NCBI RefSeq assembly: GCF_008932295.1
Contig: NZ_WBWA01000019.1
Span: 1-64,000 of the forward strand
DNA length: 64,000 nt
Direction of reading: 5' to 3'
From: Brucella tritici
GTDB lineage: Bacteria; Pseudomonadota; Alphaproteobacteria; Rhizobiales; Rhizobiaceae
Shown: positions 16,251 through 31,714 of the stretch, in pieces
How positions within the stretch are numbered: position 1 is the first letter of the stretch
Layout: each line of letters starts with the position of its first letter
Made by a program: the position numbers and the translations under genes
Notes under the pieces: generated by a model
What the model saw: the letters and a program-made list of their open reading frames with translations, nothing else
Databases searched by the model: none
What the model was told of the DNA's origin: nothing

Positions 16251-19200
16251 ATGGCTCAGACCCATTCATTCAATGGTCGCAAGCGCGTACGCAAATTTTT
16301 CGGCAAGATCCCAGAGGTCGCCGAGATGCCGAACCTTATCGAGGTTCAGAAGGCATCTTACGACCAGTTCCTTATGGTTGAAGAACCATCCGGTGGGCGT
16401 TCTGACGAGGGTTTGCAGGCGGTTTTCAAGTCTGTTTTCCCAATTCAGGATTTCTCCGGCGCTTCAATGCTCGAATTCGTTCGCTACGAATTCGACGCAC
16501 CAAAATTCGACGTTGACGAATGCCGTCAGCGCGATCTGACGTATTCGGCGCCACTCAAGGTGACGCTGCGTCTTATCGTGTTCGATATTGACGAAGATAC
16601 CGGCGCGAAGTCGATCAAGGACATCAAGGAACAGGATGTCTACATGGGCGATATGCCGCTCATGACCGACAACGGCACCTTCATCGTCAATGGCACCGAG
16701 CGCGTAATCGTTTCGCAGATGCACCGTTCGCCGGGCGTCTTCTTCGACCACGACAAGGGCAAGACCCATTCCTCGGGCAAGCTCCTGTTCGCAGCTCGCG
16801 TCATCCCTTATCGCGGTTCATGGCTCGATATCGAATTCGATTCCAAGGACATCGTCTACGCACGTATCGATCGTCGCCGCAAGCTGCCAGCAACGACGCT
16901 GCTGATGGCGCTCGGGATGGACGGCGAAGAAATTCTCTCGACGTTCTACAAGACTGTCACCTATTCGCGTGATGGCGACAACTGGCGCATTCCGTATTCG
17001 GCAGACCGCTTCAAGGGCATGAAGATCATCTCCGATCTCATCGATGCGGACACTGGCGAAGTCGTTCTTGAAGCTGGCAAGAAGCTGACCGCCCGTTCGG
17101 CCAAGCAGCTTGCTGAAAAGGGCCTCAAGGCCATCAAGGCGACGGAAGACGATCTGTTCGGCTCATATCTTGCGGAAGATGTCGTCAATTACGCAACCGG
17201 CGAGATCTATCTCGAAGCCGGTGACGAAATCGACGAGAAGGTCCTCAAGACCCTGATCGACACCGGCGAGACGGAAATCAACGTCCTCGACATCGATCAT
17301 ATCAACATCGGCGGCTACATCCGTAACACGCTGGCTGTCGACAAGAACGAAAGCCGTCAGGAAGCGCTGTTCGACATCTATCGCGTCATGCGTCCGGGCG
17401 AACCGCCTACGATGGATTCCGCCGAAGCGATGTTCAACTCGCTGTTCTTCGACGCCGAGCGCTACGACCTTTCGGCCGTTGGTCGCGTCAAGATGAACAT
17501 GCGTCTGGATCTCGACGCGGAAGACACCGTGCGCGTTCTGCGCAAGGAAGACATCCTGGCCGTGGTCAAGATGCTGGTGGAACTGCGCGACGGTCGCGGC
17601 GAAATCGACGACATCGACAATCTCGGCAACCGCCGTGTGCGTTCGGTCGGCGAACTGATGGAAAATCAGTATCGCGTCGGTCTGCTTCGTATGGAGCGTG
17701 CGATCAAGGAACGTATGTCCTCGATCGAAATCGACACGGTCATGCCGCAGGATCTGATCAACGCGAAGCCGGCTGCTGCAGCCGTGCGCGAGTTCTTCGG
17801 TTCCTCGCAGCTGTCGCAGTTCATGGATCAGACCAACCCGCTTTCGGAAATCACCCACAAGCGCCGTCTCTCGGCTCTTGGACCGGGCGGTTTGACCCGC
17901 GAGCGCGCTGGCTTCGAAGTCCGCGACGTGCATCCGACCCACTATGGCCGTATCTGCCCGATTGAAACGCCGGAAGGCCCGAATATCGGTCTGATCAACT
18001 CGCTTGCAACTTTTGCCCGCGTCAACAAGTACGGCTTCATCGAAAGCCCGTATCGTAAGGTGATCGACGGCAAGGTAACGAACGACGTTGTCTATCTGTC
18101 GGCCATGGAAGAAGCCAAGCACTCTGTTGCGCAGGCTAACGTCGAGCTTGACGAGCGGGGCGGTTTCGTTGACGAATTCGTCATCTGCCGTCATGCAGGC
18201 GAAGTGATGATGGCTCCGCGTGAAAATGTGGATCTGATGGACGTGTCGCCGAAGCAGCTCGTTTCGGTTGCTGCGGCTCTCATCCCGTTCCTGGAAAACG
18301 ACGACGCCAACCGCGCTCTCATGGGCTCGAACATGCAGCGTCAGGCTGTGCCGCTCGTTCGCGCTGAAGCGCCGTTCGTCGGTACGGGTATGGAAGCGGT
18401 CGTTGCACGTGACTCCGGTGCTGCAATTGCAGCGCGCCGTGGCGGTGTGGTCGATCAGGTTGACGCAACGCGTATCGTTATCCGTGCGACCGAAGATCTC
18501 GATCCGTCCAAGTCGGGCGTCGATATCTATCGCCTGATGAAGTTCCAGCGTTCGAACCAGAACACCTGCATCAATCAGCGTCCGCTTGTGCGCGTTGGCG
18601 ATCCCATCCAGAAGGGTGACATCATCGCTGACGGTCCGTCGACGGATCTGGGCGATCTGGCTCTTGGCCGCAACGTGCTCGTCGCGTTCATGCCGTGGAA
18701 CGGTTACAACTACGAAGATTCGATCCTTCTTTCCGAGAAGATCGTTTCGGACGACGTGTTCACTTCGATCCACATCGAAGAATTCGAAGTTGCTGCCCGC
18801 GACACCAAGCTTGGACCTGAGGAAATCACCCGCGACATTCCGAACGTTTCGGAAGAAGCGCTGAAGAACCTCGACGAAGCCGGTATCGTGTACATCGGTG
18901 CTGAAGTGCATCCTGGCGACATTCTTGTCGGCAAGATCACGCCGAAGGGCGAAAGCCCGATGACGCCGGAAGAAAAGCTTCTGCGCGCCATCTTCGGTGA
19001 AAAGGCATCGGACGTCCGTGACACCTCCATGCGTATGCCGCCCGGAACCTACGGTACCATTGTTGAAGTTCGCGTTTTCAACCGCCACGGCGTTGAAAAG
19101 GACGAACGCGCCATGGCTATCGAGCGCGAGGAAATTGAGCGTCTCGCCAAGGACCGTGACGACGAACAGGCTATCCTGGATCGCAACGTCTATGGCCGTC

Positions 19201-20384
19201 TTGCCGACATGATCGATGGCAAGGTTGCTGCAGCGGGTCCGAAGGGCTTCAAGAAGGGCTCGACGATCACCCGTGAGCTGATGACCGAATATCCGCGGTC
19301 GCAGTGGTGGCAGTTTGCTGTCGACGACGAGAAGCTCCAGGGCGAGCTCGAAGCGCTTCGCAGCCAGTACGACGACTCCAAGAAGCTGCTCGAAGCACGC
19401 TTCATGGACAAGGTCGAAAAGGTACAGCGCGGCGACGAGATGCCTCCAGGCGTCATGAAGATGGTCAAGGTCTTTGTCGCTGTGAAGCGCAAGATCCAGC
19501 CAGGCGACAAGATGGCTGGCCGTCACGGCAACAAGGGTGTGGTTTCCCGCATTCTGCCAGTCGAGGACATGCCGTTCCTCGAAGACGGTACGCATGCCGA
19601 CATCGTGTTGAACCCGCTTGGCGTTCCGAGCCGTATGAATGTGGGCCAGATTCTGGAAACCCACCTCGGCTGGGCATGCGCTGGCATGGGCAAGAAGATC
19701 GGTGAGCTCATCGACGTTTACCGCAAGACGGCCAATATTGAGCCGCTGCGCGAAACGCTGGAGCACATCTATCCGGACAACGACCGCAATGAACCGGTCC
19801 GGTCTTATGACGACGATTCCGTCCTCATGCTGGCCAACCAGGTGAAGCGCGGCGTGTCGATCGCAACGCCGGTCTTCGACGGTGCGGTGGAAGCCGACAT
19901 CAACGCGATGCTGACGGATGCGGGTCTTGCAACGTCTGGTCAGTCGACGCTTTACGATGGCCGTACGGGTGAGCCGTTCGACCGTCAGGTGACCATGGGC
20001 TACATCTATATGTTGAAGCTCCACCACCTGGTCGACGACAAGATCCACGCTCGTTCGATCGGACCTTACTCGCTCGTTACGCAGCAGCCTCTGGGCGGCA
20101 AGGCCCAGTTCGGTGGCCAGCGCTTCGGCGAAATGGAGGTCTGGGCTCTGGAAGCATACGGTGCGGCTTACACGCTGCAGGAAATGCTTACCGTCAAGTC
20201 GGACGACGTTGCAGGCCGTACCAAGGTCTACGAAGCGATCGTACGCGGCGACGACACGTTCGAAGCAGGCATTCCGGAGAGCTTCAACGTTCTCGTCAAG
20301 GAAATGCGTTCGCTCGGCCTCAATGTCGAGCTGGACGATACGCGTGACGAACAGCAGCAGGCCCTGCCTGACGCAGCGGAATAA
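16251..20384 (+). CDS. rpoB: DNA-directed RNA polymerase subunit beta
   Basis: The beta subunit (1377 aa) forms half of the RNA polymerase active cleft. The rifampicin-binding region at about residues 514-545 reads [19 protein letters not shown] then [11 protein letters not shown], with Asp, His and Ser at the classic resistance positions, so it looks wild type. The C-terminal GRHGNKGV and [20 protein letters not shown] motifs are intact. Length and indels are as I remember for Brucella. rpoC follows after 203 nt, with a GC-rich hairpin (GGCGCGCC arms at 20393-20400 and 20414-20421) between them. Confidence 0.99.
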   Translation: MAQTHSFNGRKRVRKFFGKIPEVAEMPNLIEVQKASYDQFLMVEEPSGGRSDEGLQAVFKSVFPIQDFSGASMLEFVRYEFDAPKFDVDECRQRDLTYSAPLKVTLRLIVFDIDEDTGAKSIKDIKEQDVYMGDMPLMTDNGTFIVNGTERVIVSQMHRSPGVFFDHDKGKTHSSGKLLFAARVIPYRGSWLDIEFDSKDIVYARIDRRRKLPATTLLMALGMDGEEILSTFYKTVTYSRDGDNWRIPYSADRFKGMKIISDLIDADTGEVVLEAGKKLTARSAKQLAEKGLKAIKATEDDLFGSYLAEDVVNYATGEIYLEAGDEIDEKVLKTLIDTGETEINVLDIDHINIGGYIRNTLAVDKNESRQEALFDIYRVMRPGEPPTMDSAEAMFNSLFFDAERYDLSAVGRVKMNMRLDLDAEDTVRVLRKEDILAVVKMLVELRDGRGEIDDIDNLGNRRVRSVGELMENQYRVGLLRMERAIKERMSSIEIDTVMPQDLINAKPAAAAVREFFGSSQLSQFMDQTNPLSEITHKRRLSALGPGGLTRERAGFEVRDVHPTHYGRICPIETPEGPNIGLINSLATFARVNKYGFIESPYRKVIDGKVTNDVVYLSAMEEAKHSVAQANVELDERGGFVDEFVICRHAGEVMMAPRENVDLMDVSPKQLVSVAAALIPFLENDDANRALMGSNMQRQAVPLVRAEAPFVGTGMEAVVARDSGAAIAARRGGVVDQVDATRIVIRATEDLDPSKSGVDIYRLMKFQRSNQNTCINQRPLVRVGDPIQKGDIIADGPSTDLGDLALGRNVLVAFMPWNGYNYEDSILLSEKIVSDDVFTSIHIEEFEVAARDTKLGPEEITRDIPNVSEEALKNLDEAGIVYIGAEVHPGDILVGKITPKGESPMTPEEKLLRAIFGEKASDVRDTSMRMPPGTYGTIVEVRVFNRHGVEKDERAMAIEREEIERLAKDRDDEQAILDRNVYGRLADMIDGKVAAAGPKGFKKGSTITRELMTEYPRSQWWQFAVDDEKLQGELEALRSQYDDSKKLLEARFMDKVEKVQRGDEMPPGVMKMVKVFVAVKRKIQPGDKMAGRHGNKGVVSRILPVEDMPFLEDGTHADIVLNPLGVPSRMNVGQILETHLGWACAGMGKKIGELIDVYRKTANIEPLRETLEHIYPDNDRNEPVRSYDDDSVLMLANQVKRGVSIATPVFDGAVEADINAMLTDAGLATSGQSTLYDGRTGEPFDRQVTMGYIYMLKLHHLVDDKIHARSIGPYSLVTQQPLGGKAQFGGQRFGEMEVWALEAYGAAYTLQEMLTVKSDDVAGRTKVYEAIVRGDDTFEAGIPESFNVLVKEMRSLGLNVELDDTRDEQQQALPDAAE

Positions 20385-20587
20385 AGCTCAAGGGCGCGCC
20401 ACGGTATTGCCGCGGCGCGCCTGTATAATCGTTTCCAGAATATGCGGGACACGGTCCTGCGCCGGAGACGAAACTACGGCAAGCCAGTTCATAACTGCGT
20501 AGTACCGCGATTTCTTTTCAGGATGGCAAGGATTTTCAGCTTGTCATCGACGACACAGGGCGACGGATCGCCCTCAAGGAGAACGGC

Positions 20588-23500
20588 ATGAACCAAGAGG
20601 TCATGAATCTTTTCAATCCTCAGGCTCCGGCACAGACGTTCGATTCCATCAGAATCTCGATTGCCAGCCCTGAGAAGATTCTGTCCTGGTCATACGGCGA
20701 GATCAAGAAGCCGGAGACGATCAACTACCGCACGTTCAAGCCTGAACGCGATGGTCTCTTCTGCGCGCGCATCTTTGGCCCGATCAAGGACTATGAATGC
20801 TTGTGCGGCAAGTACAAGCGTATGAAGTACAAGGGCATCATCTGCGAAAAGTGCGGCGTGGAAGTCACGCTCTCGCGCGTTCGTCGCGAGCGCATGGGCC
20901 ACATCGAACTCGCAGCTCCGGTTGCCCACATCTGGTTCCTGAAGTCGCTGCCGAGCCGTATCGGCACGCTCCTGGACATGACGCTCAAGGATATCGAGCG
21001 CGTCCTGTACTTCGAGAACTACATTGTTACCGAGCCGGGCCTGACCTCGCTGAAGGAGCATCAGCTTCTTTCGGAAGAGGAATATATGATCGCCGTCGAC
21101 GAGTTCGGCGAAGATCAGTTCACAGCTCTTATTGGTGCCGAAGCTATCTACGAGCTTCTGGCTTCGATGGAACTCGAAAAGATTGCCGCCGATCTGCGCG
21201 TTGATCTGGCCGAGACCACCTCGGACCTGAAGCAGAAGAAGCTGATGAAGCGTCTGAAGATCGTCGAAAACTTCCTGGAGTCGGGAAACCGCCCGGAATG
21301 GATGATCATGAAGATCGTTCCGGTCATTCCGCCGGATCTGCGTCCGCTCGTGCCGCTGGACGGCGGTCGTTTCGCGACGTCGGATCTGAACGATCTGTAC
21401 CGCCGCGTCATCAACCGTAACAACCGTCTGAAGCGCCTGATCGAACTGCGCGCGCCTGGCATCATCATCCGTAACGAAAAGCGCATGCTGCAGGAAGCTG
21501 TTGACGCGCTGTTCGACAACGGCCGTCGTGGCCGCGTCATCACCGGCGCCAACAAGCGTCCGCTGAAATCGCTGTCCGACATGCTCAAGGGTAAGCAGGG
21601 CCGCTTCCGTCAGAACCTGCTCGGCAAGCGCGTCGACTATTCCGGTCGTTCGGTCATCGTGACCGGTCCGGAACTCAAGCTGCACCAGTGCGGCCTGCCG
21701 AAGAAGATGGCGCTCGAACTGTTCAAGCCTTTCATCTACGCACGTCTTGACGCCAAGGGTTACTCCTCGACCGTCAAGCAGGCGAAGAAGCTGGTTGAAA
21801 AGGAACGTCCGGAAGTCTGGGATATCCTTGACGAAGTGATCCGTGAGCATCCGGTTCTTCTGAACCGCGCGCCTACGCTGCACCGTCTTGGCATCCAGGC
21901 CTTCGAACCCACTCTGATTGAAGGCAAGGCAATCCAGCTTCATCCGCTCGTTTGTACGGCATTCAACGCCGACTTCGACGGTGACCAGATGGCTGTTCAC
22001 GTTCCGCTGTCGCTTGAAGCCCAGCTTGAAGCACGCGTGCTGATGATGTCGACCAACAACATCCTGCACCCGGCCAACGGCGCACCGATCATCGTTCCTT
22101 CGCAGGACATGGTTCTCGGCCTCTATTATCTGTCCATCGTGGCAGACAAGGAGCCGGGCGAGGGCATGATGTTCGCCGATATGGGCGAGCTGCAGCACGC
22201 GCTTGAGAACAAGGTCGTCACGCTGCACACCAAGATCAAGGGCCGTTTCAAGACGGTCGATGCCGAAGGCAAGCCTGTGTCGAAAATCTACGACACGACG
22301 CCTGGCCGCATGATTACCGGTGAGCTGCTGCCGAAGAACGTCAATGTGCCGTTCGACATCTGCAATCAGGAGATGACCAAGAAGAACATCTCCAAGATGA
22401 TCGACCACGTCTACCGCCATTGCGGTCAGAAAGAGACGGTTATCTTCTGCGATCGCATCATGCAGCTCGGCTTCGCGCATGCCTGCCGTGCAGGCATCTC
22501 CTTCGGCAAGGATGACATGGTCATTCCGGACACGAAGGCGAAGATCGTTGCCGACACCGAAGCGCTTACGACCGAATACGAACAGCAGTACAATGACGGC
22601 CTGATCACTCAGGGCGAAAAGTACAACAAGGTCGTCGACGCCTGGGGCAAGGCTACCGACAAGATCACCGAAGAGATGATGGCGCGCCTGAAGGCCGTCG
22701 AATTCGATCCGGTGACCGGTCGCCAGAAGCAGATGAACTCGGTCTACATGATGTCGCATTCGGGTGCCCGTGGTTCGGTCAACCAGATGCGTCAGCTTGG
22801 CGGCATGCGCGGCCTCATGGCCAAGCCGTCGGGCGAAATCATCGAAACCCCGATCATCTCGAACTTCAAGGAAGGCCTGACCGTTAACGAGTACTTCAAC
22901 TCGACCCACGGTGCCCGTAAGGGTCTGGCAGATACCGCCTTGAAGACGGCCAACTCGGGCTACCTGACCCGTCGTCTCGTTGACGTTGCACAGGATGCGA
23001 TCATTTCGGAAGTCGATTGCGGCGCCGAAATCGGTCTCACCATGCAGCCGATCGTCGACGCCGGCCAGATCGTGGCTTCGATCGGCCAGCGCGTTCTGGG
23101 CCGTACGGCTCTCGATCCGATCCTGCATCCGACCACCGGCGAAGTCATCGTCGAGGCTGGCCGCATGATCGAGGAAAAGGACGTCGAGATCATCGAGAAG
23201 GCTGCTATCCAGTCGATCCGCATCCGCTCGGCCCTGACCTGCGAAACCCGCAACGGCGTTTGCGCCAAGTGCTATGGTCGCGACCTTGCACGCGGTACTC
23301 CGGTCAACCAGGGCGAAGCTGTCGGCGTTATCGCTGCTCAGTCGATCGGCGAGCCGGGCACTCAGCTCACCATGCGTACCTTCCACCTTGGCGGTACTGC
23401 ACAGGTTGTTGACAGCTCGTATCTCGAAGCTTCGTATGAAGGCACTGTCAAGCTGCGCAACCGCAATGTGGTTCGCAACTCCGATGGCAACCTCGTGGTG

Positions 23501-24790
23501 ATGGGCCGTAACATGGCTGTCCTGATCCTCGACGCTACGGGCAAGGAACGTGCGGTCCATCGCGTGACCTACGGTTCGCGTCTGTTCGTGGACGAGGGCG
23601 ATGCGGTCAAGCGCGGCCAGCGTATTGCCGAGTGGGATCCGTACACCCGTCCGATCATGACCGAAGTTGAAGGCTACGTTGAGTTCGAAGATCTCGTCGA
23701 TGGTCTCTCGGTTTCGGAATCGGCCGACGAGTCGACCGGTATCACCAAGCGCGTCGTTATCGACTGGCGTTCGACCCCTCGCGGTTCGGATCTCAAGCCT
23801 GCCATGGTCATCAAGGACAAGGCTGGCAAGATTCTGAAGCTGTCGAAGGGTGGCGATGCCCGCTTCATGCTCTCCGTGGAATCGATCCTTTCGGTCGAGC
23901 CGGGCGCGCATGTTAAGGCTGGTGACGTTATCGCCCGTCTGCCGATGGAAAGCGCCAAGACCAAGGACATCACCGGTGGTCTGCCGCGCGTGGCCGAACT
24001 GTTCGAAGCACGTCGTCCGAAGGACCATGCCGTCATCGCCGAGATCGATGGTACCGTTCGTTTCGGTCGCGACTACAAGAACAAGCGTCGCATCATCATC
24101 GAGCCGAACGACGACACGATCGAGCCGGTCGAGTACCTCATTCCGAAGGGCAAGCCGTTCCATCTTCAGGACGGTGACGTCATCGAAAAGGGTGAGTACA
24201 TCCTCGACGGCAACCCGGCACCGCATGACATTCTGGCGATCAAGGGCGTCGAAGCTCTGGCTTCGTACCTCGTGAATGAAATCCAGGAAGTCTATCGTTT
24301 GCAGGGCGTTTTGATCAACGACAAGCACATCGAAGTGATTGTCCGTCAGATGCTGCAGAAGGTGGAAATCACAGAATCCGGCGATACCGGCTACATTCCG
24401 GGCGACCACGTCGACCGCATCGAGCTGGAAGAGATCAACGAGCGCCTTATCGAAGAAGGCAAGAAGCCGGGCTCCGGCAATCCTGTCCTGCTCGGTATCA
24501 CCAAGGCTTCGCTGCAGACGCCTTCGTTCATCTCGGCTGCGTCGTTCCAGGAAACGACCCGTGTGCTTACCGAAGCTGCGGTTGCCGGCAAGATGGACAC
24601 GCTGCAGGGTCTCAAGGAAAACGTCATCGTCGGTCGTCTCATTCCGGCCGGTACTGGCGGCATGACCAACCAGATTCGTCGCATCGCAACCGCACGCGAC
24701 GAGCTGATCATCGACGAGCGCCGCAAGTCTTCGGGTTCTACCGAAGCCAATGCGATGCTGGTCGACATGACCAACAGTGCTGCCGAGTAA
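20588..24790 (+). CDS. rpoC: DNA-directed RNA polymerase subunit beta'
   Basis: The beta' subunit (1400 aa) carries the catalytic Mg site, visible as NADFDGDQM at about residues 459-467. The N-terminal zinc site (CLCGKYK, then CEKCGVEV) and the second zinc site ([18 protein letters not shown]) are intact, and the trigger-loop region [20 protein letters not shown] is recognisable. AAGGAG precedes the ATG. A very strong terminator follows 20 nt after the stop and closes the rplJL-rpoBC transcript. Confidence 0.99.
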   Translation: MNQEVMNLFNPQAPAQTFDSIRISIASPEKILSWSYGEIKKPETINYRTFKPERDGLFCARIFGPIKDYECLCGKYKRMKYKGIICEKCGVEVTLSRVRRERMGHIELAAPVAHIWFLKSLPSRIGTLLDMTLKDIERVLYFENYIVTEPGLTSLKEHQLLSEEEYMIAVDEFGEDQFTALIGAEAIYELLASMELEKIAADLRVDLAETTSDLKQKKLMKRLKIVENFLESGNRPEWMIMKIVPVIPPDLRPLVPLDGGRFATSDLNDLYRRVINRNNRLKRLIELRAPGIIIRNEKRMLQEAVDALFDNGRRGRVITGANKRPLKSLSDMLKGKQGRFRQNLLGKRVDYSGRSVIVTGPELKLHQCGLPKKMALELFKPFIYARLDAKGYSSTVKQAKKLVEKERPEVWDILDEVIREHPVLLNRAPTLHRLGIQAFEPTLIEGKAIQLHPLVCTAFNADFDGDQMAVHVPLSLEAQLEARVLMMSTNNILHPANGAPIIVPSQDMVLGLYYLSIVADKEPGEGMMFADMGELQHALENKVVTLHTKIKGRFKTVDAEGKPVSKIYDTTPGRMITGELLPKNVNVPFDICNQEMTKKNISKMIDHVYRHCGQKETVIFCDRIMQLGFAHACRAGISFGKDDMVIPDTKAKIVADTEALTTEYEQQYNDGLITQGEKYNKVVDAWGKATDKITEEMMARLKAVEFDPVTGRQKQMNSVYMMSHSGARGSVNQMRQLGGMRGLMAKPSGEIIETPIISNFKEGLTVNEYFNSTHGARKGLADTALKTANSGYLTRRLVDVAQDAIISEVDCGAEIGLTMQPIVDAGQIVASIGQRVLGRTALDPILHPTTGEVIVEAGRMIEEKDVEIIEKAAIQSIRIRSALTCETRNGVCAKCYGRDLARGTPVNQGEAVGVIAAQSIGEPGTQLTMRTFHLGGTAQVVDSSYLEASYEGTVKLRNRNVVRNSDGNLVVMGRNMAVLILDATGKERAVHRVTYGSRLFVDEGDAVKRGQRIAEWDPYTRPIMTEVEGYVEFEDLVDGLSVSESADESTGITKRVVIDWRSTPRGSDLKPAMVIKDKAGKILKLSKGGDARFMLSVESILSVEPGAHVKAGDVIARLPMESAKTKDITGGLPRVAELFEARRPKDHAVIAEIDGTVRFGRDYKNKRRIIIEPNDDTIEPVEYLIPKGKPFHLQDGDVIEKGEYILDGNPAPHDILAIKGVEALASYLVNEIQEVYRLQGVLINDKHIEVIVRQMLQKVEITESGDTGYIPGDHVDRIELEEINERLIEEGKKPGSGNPVLLGITKASLQTPSFISAASFQETTRVLTEAAVAGKMDTLQGLKENVIVGRLIPAGTGGMTNQIRRIATARDELIIDERRKSSGSTEANAMLVDMTNSAAE

Positions 24791-24810
24791 GATCGACAGA
24801 TACGAAACTG

Positions 24811-24845
24811 AAAAAGGCCGCCTTTCGAGGCGGCCTTTTTGTTTT
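24811..24845 (+). terminator. strong rho-independent terminator after rpoC
   Basis: AAAAAGGCCGCC and GGCGGCCTTTTT form a perfect 12-bp stem around TTTCGA, followed by GTTTT. Confidence 0.95.
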
Positions 24846-24886
24846 CAAAGCGGTCATTGCAAAGGTGCAAAGCGACCTTGCGCCGT

Positions 24887-24916
24887 AAAAAAATGCCGGT
24901 CGGAACCGGCATTTTT
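24887..24916 (-). terminator. bidirectional terminator of the acidic protein gene
   Basis: AAAATGCCGGT and ACCGGCATTTT pair around CGGA. With T-runs on both strands it can end the minus-strand gene at 24924 and back up the rpoC terminator. Confidence 0.85.
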
Positions 24917-24923
24917 CTGATGC

Positions 24924-25235
24924 TTATTCTTCTTCTTCGTCGTCGCCGTCGAATTCGATCAGCGCGACTTCGCCGGTGAGCGCGGTGGCCCAGGCGCTCT
25001 TGTGCGGTTCTTCTTCCGGCTCTTCGGTCAGTGTGCCCATCTCGAGAAGCTCGGCTTCATGATAGCCTTCTTCAGCAAGAATGCTGAGGACCGTCTGGAC
25101 CAGATCTTCATTCTCGTCCGATTTGAGAAGCAGGTGCACTTCAACCGGAGATTCTTCGCCTTCGTTCCAGACGTCAGCGATGACGAGATGAACGATCGGC
25201 GAATCGTCGCCGGCTGCTGGGGATGTGGAAGACAT
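24924..25235 (-). CDS. hypothetical acidic protein
   Basis: A 103-aa cytoplasmic protein that I do not recognise. It is very acidic, with a tail ending FDGDDEEEE. The body has a strand-helix pattern (VEVHLLLKSDENEDLVQTVL, then ILAEEGYHEAELLEMGTL). AAGGG lies before the ATG. It stands alone, divergent from the rpsL operon across a 478-bp gap and closed by its own terminator. No function can be proposed. Confidence 0.7.
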   Translation of the reverse strand: MSSTSPAAGDDSPIVHLVIADVWNEGEESPVEVHLLLKSDENEDLVQTVLSILAEEGYHEAELLEMGTLTEEPEEEPHKSAWATALTGEVALIEFDGDDEEEE

Positions 25236-25713
25236 TGAGAAACCCTTAATATTCTGTTGCGTTTCGACTCAGATGTGCTTCAATAGCCTGACCTGAGTGG
25301 CTGCGCCATGCTTGCATAGGAAAATGACGGTTTTGATCGCGAAATATTAGCGAATAGACGTCAAATGCGGCGCAACAACCTGTCCGGACGAAGCCAAAAC
25401 GCCGGTTTAGGGTCTTCCATTGAAGAAACTTGATCCGCTGCCCTTGACGAAACGTCGCTAAAGACGTATCAGCAGCCCATCTGAGCCGATGTGAGACAAG
25501 CTTTTTCGGGGCGACGCGCCCTGAAGTTCATCTCAAACAGGGTTCGTTTTACGATCGAAATGCAACTTGCCGTTCGCATGAAGCGTCAGCTTCCTCTGCT
25601 TTTGTTCGGGGTGGTCACCGGTTGTCGTGACTTGTCCCGAATTTGTGCATCAGCATGGCGGTGAAACGGCCCGTATGGGCGTGGATACGAGATTTTTTAT
25701 AGAGGAAGGTTGT
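25236..25713. other. long divergent region before rpsL
   Basis: The 478-bp gap has no gene. It must hold the promoter of the minus-strand acidic gene and the main promoter of the str/S10 ribosomal protein cluster; a candidate for the latter is at 25444-25472. A small GC hairpin lies in the leader near 25510-25530 (GGGCG/CGCCC). Confidence 0.55.
25444..25472 (+). promoter_or_regulatory. candidate sigma-70 promoter of the str operon
   Basis: TTGACG (25444-25449) and TATCAG (25467-25472) are separated by 17 nt. This leaves a leader of about 235 nt before rpsL. The -35 is good and the -10 fair. Confidence 0.4.
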
Positions 25714-26085
25714 ATGCCAACCGTAAACCAGCTTATCCGCAAGCCGCGCACTGCGCCGGTAAAGCGCAATAAGGTTCCTGCACTGCAGGCAAACCCTCAG
25801 AAGCGCGGCGTTTGCACCCGCGTTTATACGACGACCCCGAAGAAGCCGAACTCGGCTCTCCGTAAGGTTGCCAAGGTTCGTCTGACGAACGGCTTCGAAG
25901 TCATCGGTTATATCCCTGGTGAAGGGCATAACCTGCAGGAGCACTCCGTCGTCATGATCCGCGGCGGTCGTGTAAAGGACTTGCCGGGTGTGCGTTACCA
26001 CATCATCCGTGGCGTTCTCGATACCCAGGGTGTCAAGAACCGCAAGCAGCGCCGTTCGAAGTACGGTGCAAAGCGTCCGAAGTAA
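25714..26085 (+). CDS. rpsL: 30S ribosomal protein S12
   Basis: S12 (123 aa) sits at the decoding centre. The start at 25714 ([13 protein letters not shown]) follows AGAGGAAG; upstream codons in the same frame are not part of S12. The decoding loops [18 protein letters not shown] and [11 protein letters not shown] have lysines at the classic streptomycin-resistance positions, so it appears wild type. It opens the str operon (rpsL-rpsG-fusA-tuf). Confidence 0.98.
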   Translation: MPTVNQLIRKPRTAPVKRNKVPALQANPQKRGVCTRVYTTTPKKPNSALRKVAKVRLTNGFEVIGYIPGEGHNLQEHSVVMIRGGRVKDLPGVRYHIIRGVLDTQGVKNRKQRRSKYGAKRPK

Positions 26086-26151
26086 GATTTTCCGGGGATA
26101 CCGGCTGCCGTAAGGTGAGCTGAGCCCGATGTAATTGAAAGAAAAGACGAA

Positions 26152-26622
26152 ATGTCCAGACGCCATAAGGCTGAGAAGCGTGAGATCAATCCGGATCCAA
26201 AGTTCGGCGATCTCGTTATCACGAAGTTCATGAATGCAGTCATGCTTCATGGCAAGAAGTCGGTTGCTGAAAGCATCGTTTACGGTGCGCTCGATTCAAT
26301 CGAAGCCAAGGCAAAGTCCGAGCCGGTCGCGCTGTTCCATCAGGCGCTCGACAACGTAGCTCCGCACATCGAAGTCCGTTCGCGCCGCGTTGGTGGTGCA
26401 ACCTATCAGGTTCCGGTTGATGTGCGTCCAGAACGCCGCCAGGCACTTGCCATCCGTTGGCTCATCAATGCTGCTCGTGGCCGTAACGAGACGACGATGA
26501 TTGATCGTCTTTCCGGTGAGCTGCTTGACGCTGCTAACAACCGTGGTTCTGCTGTGAAGAAGCGTGAAGACACGCACCGCATGGCTGAAGCCAACCGCGC
26601 CTTCTCGCATTACCGCTGGTAA
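26152..26622 (+). CDS. rpsG: 30S ribosomal protein S7
   Basis: S7 (156 aa) starts assembly of the 30S head and contacts E-site tRNA. The family start [20 protein letters not shown] is followed by [15 protein letters not shown] and the beta-hairpin [17 protein letters not shown]. In E. coli S7 represses its own operon. It lies 66 nt after rpsL and 30 nt before fusA. Confidence 0.98.
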   Translation: MSRRHKAEKREINPDPKFGDLVITKFMNAVMLHGKKSVAESIVYGALDSIEAKAKSEPVALFHQALDNVAPHIEVRSRRVGGATYQVPVDVRPERRQALAIRWLINAARGRNETTMIDRLSGELLDAANNRGSAVKKREDTHRMAEANRAFSHYRW

Positions 26623-26652
26623 TCGTCGAAACCTATTCAAAGAGCGACTATC

Positions 26653-28737
<2,085 letters not shown>

Positions 28738-28799
28738 CCTAAGGGTCACGCTCCCAATTAAAAGAATGCCTGAGCAGGCTAAATTTACGGAGAGCTCAA

Positions 28800-29975
<1,176 letters not shown>

Positions 29976-29989
29976 TGAAGGTTTGTGCA

Positions 29990-30017
29990 GGAACGCTCGC
30001 TTTGGAGCGAGCGTTCC
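29990..30017 (+). promoter_or_regulatory. hairpin in the tuf-rpsJ gap
   Basis: GGAACGCTCGC and GCGAGCGTTCC form a perfect 11-bp stem around TTTGGA. No T-run follows. It lies 22 nt before rpsJ and may be a processing or translational control element of the S10 operon. Confidence 0.5.
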
Positions 30018-30039
30018 CGCGTAACAAGGAACAGATGAA

Positions 30040-30348
30040 ATGAACGGTCAAAACATCCGCATTCGCCTTAAGGCGTTTGATCATCGGATCCTTGACGCTT
30101 CGACGCGGGAAATCGTGTCGACTGCCAAGCGTACCGGTGCAAATGTGCGCGGACCGATCCCGCTTCCAACGCGGATCGAAAAGTTCACAGTTAACCGGTC
30201 GCCGCACATCGACAAGAAGAGCCGCGAGCAGTTCGAGATGCGCACGCACAAGCGTCTTCTCGATATCGTTGACCCGACCCCGCAGACGGTGGACGCGCTG
30301 ATGAAGCTCGATCTTTCCGCCGGTGTCGATGTCGAGATCAAGCTTTAA
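30040..30348 (+). CDS. rpsJ: 30S ribosomal protein S10
   Basis: S10 (102 aa) is part of the 30S head and, as NusE, links NusG to the ribosome. The sequence [19 protein letters not shown] and the loop region [20 protein letters not shown] are typical. It opens the S10 gene cluster directly downstream of tuf, behind an 11-bp hairpin. Confidence 0.98.
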
Positions 30349-30377
30349 TCGGCTTGAGGACGGAAGGAACGAACCCG

Positions 30378-31094
30378 ATGCGTTCAGGTGTTATTGCACA
30401 GAAGCTGGGCATGACCCGCGTCTATAACGACGCCGGCGAGCATGTGCCGGTGACGGTTCTCCGCATGGAGAATTGCCACGTGGTAGCTCAGCGTACAGTT
30501 GAAAAGAACGGTTACACGGCTGTTCAGCTTGGCGTTGGACTTGCCAAGGTAAAGAACACGTCCAAGGCTATGCGCGGTCATTTCGCGAAGGCCGAGGTCG
30601 AGCCGAAGGCGAAGGTCGCGGAATTCCGCGTTTCGCCGGACAACCTCCTCGAAGTCGGCGCTGAAATCACCGCCGAACACTTCGTCGCCGGCCAGAAGGT
30701 CGATGTGACGGGTACTTCGATTGGTAAGGGCTTTGCTGGTGTTATGAAGCGTCATAACTTCGCCGGTCATCGCGCTTCCCATGGTAACTCCATTACCCAC
30801 CGCGCTCACGGCTCGACCGGTCAGCGTCAGGACCCGGGTAAGGTGTTCAAGGGCAAGAAGATGGCTGGTCACATGGGCCAGACCCGCGTAACCACGCAGA
30901 ATATTGAAGTTGTCTCGACGGACAGCGATCGCGGCCTCATTCTGGTTCGCGGTGCGGTTCCGGGCTCCAAGGGCGCCTGGATCATCGTGCGCGACGCGGT
31001 AAAGGTCTCGCTGCCTGAGAACGCGCCGAAGCCGGCCGCTCTGCGTGCAGGTGCCGCGAAGGCTGAAGCAGTCGCGACTGAGGGAGCCGAATAA
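30378..31094 (+). CDS. rplC: 50S ribosomal protein L3
   Basis: L3 (238 aa) is an early-assembly protein near the peptidyl transferase centre. The start [20 protein letters not shown] at 30378 is chosen over an in-frame codon at 30354 because GGAAGG lies just upstream and the family begins here. The long loop [20 protein letters not shown] is intact. The last base of its stop is shared with the rplD start, so the two are translationally coupled. Confidence 0.97.
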
Positions 31095-31714
31095 TGGATC
31101 TCACGATTACCACTCTTGAAGGCAAGGATGCCGGCAAGGTCAAGCTGAACGAAGAAATCTTCGGCCTCGACCCGCGTGACGACATTCTTCAGCGCGTTGT
31201 GCGCTGGCAGCTGGCTCGCCGCCAGCAGGGCTCCCATAAGGCTCAGGGCCGTGGCGACGTAAGCCGCACCGGCGCCAAGATGTACAAGCAGAAGGGTACG
31301 GGCCGCGCTCGTCACCATTCCGCTCGCGCTCCACAGTTCCGCGGCGGTGGTCAGGCTCACGGACCGGTTGTCCGTTCGCACGATCACGATCTGCCGAAGA
31401 AGGTTCGCGCTCTTGGCCTGCGTCATGCCCTGTCTGCAAAGGCAAAGGCATCTGACCTGATCATCATCGATGATCTGGCTGCAACGGAAGCCAAGACGAA
31501 GCAGCTTGTTTCGCAGTTCGCCAAGCTCGGTCTTGAAAATGCACTCGTCATCGGCGGTGCAGAGATCGACGTGAACTTCCAGCGCGCGGCTTCGAACATC
31601 CCGAACATCGACGTTCTGCCGGTGCAGGGGATCAATGTTTACGACATTCTTCGCCGCGGCAAGCTCGTTCTTTCCAAGGCGGCTGTCGAAGCCCTTGAGG
31701 AGCGTTTCAAATGA
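31094..31714 (+). CDS. rplD: 50S ribosomal protein L4
   Basis: L4 (206 aa) lines the exit tunnel and in E. coli represses the S10 operon. The extended loop rich in basic residues ([20 protein letters not shown]) and the helical core are recognisable. Its start overlaps the rplC stop by 1 nt and its stop overlaps the rplW start by 4 nt. Confidence 0.97.
   Translation: MDLTITTLEGKDAGKVKLNEEIFGLDPRDDILQRVVRWQLARRQQGSHKAQGRGDVSRTGAKMYKQKGTGRARHHSARAPQFRGGGQAHGPVVRSHDHDLPKKVRALGLRHALSAKAKASDLIIIDDLAATEAKTKQLVSQFAKLGLENALVIGGAEIDVNFQRAASNIPNIDVLPVQGINVYDILRRGKLVLSKAAVEALEERFK

Noticed and set aside
17163-20048. Long minus-strand open frame (961 codons) opposite rpoB
   Set aside because: It is a mirror of the codon bias of rpoB. 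It has no domain or ribosome binding site and overlaps a certain gene entirely.
20424-20429. TATAAT before rpoC as an internal promoter
   Set aside because: The -10 is perfect, but no -35 box is found at a suitable distance.
20690-24409. Long minus-strand open frame (1239 codons) opposite rpoC
   Set aside because: It is the same shadow effect of a GC-biased gene and carries no recognisable protein family.
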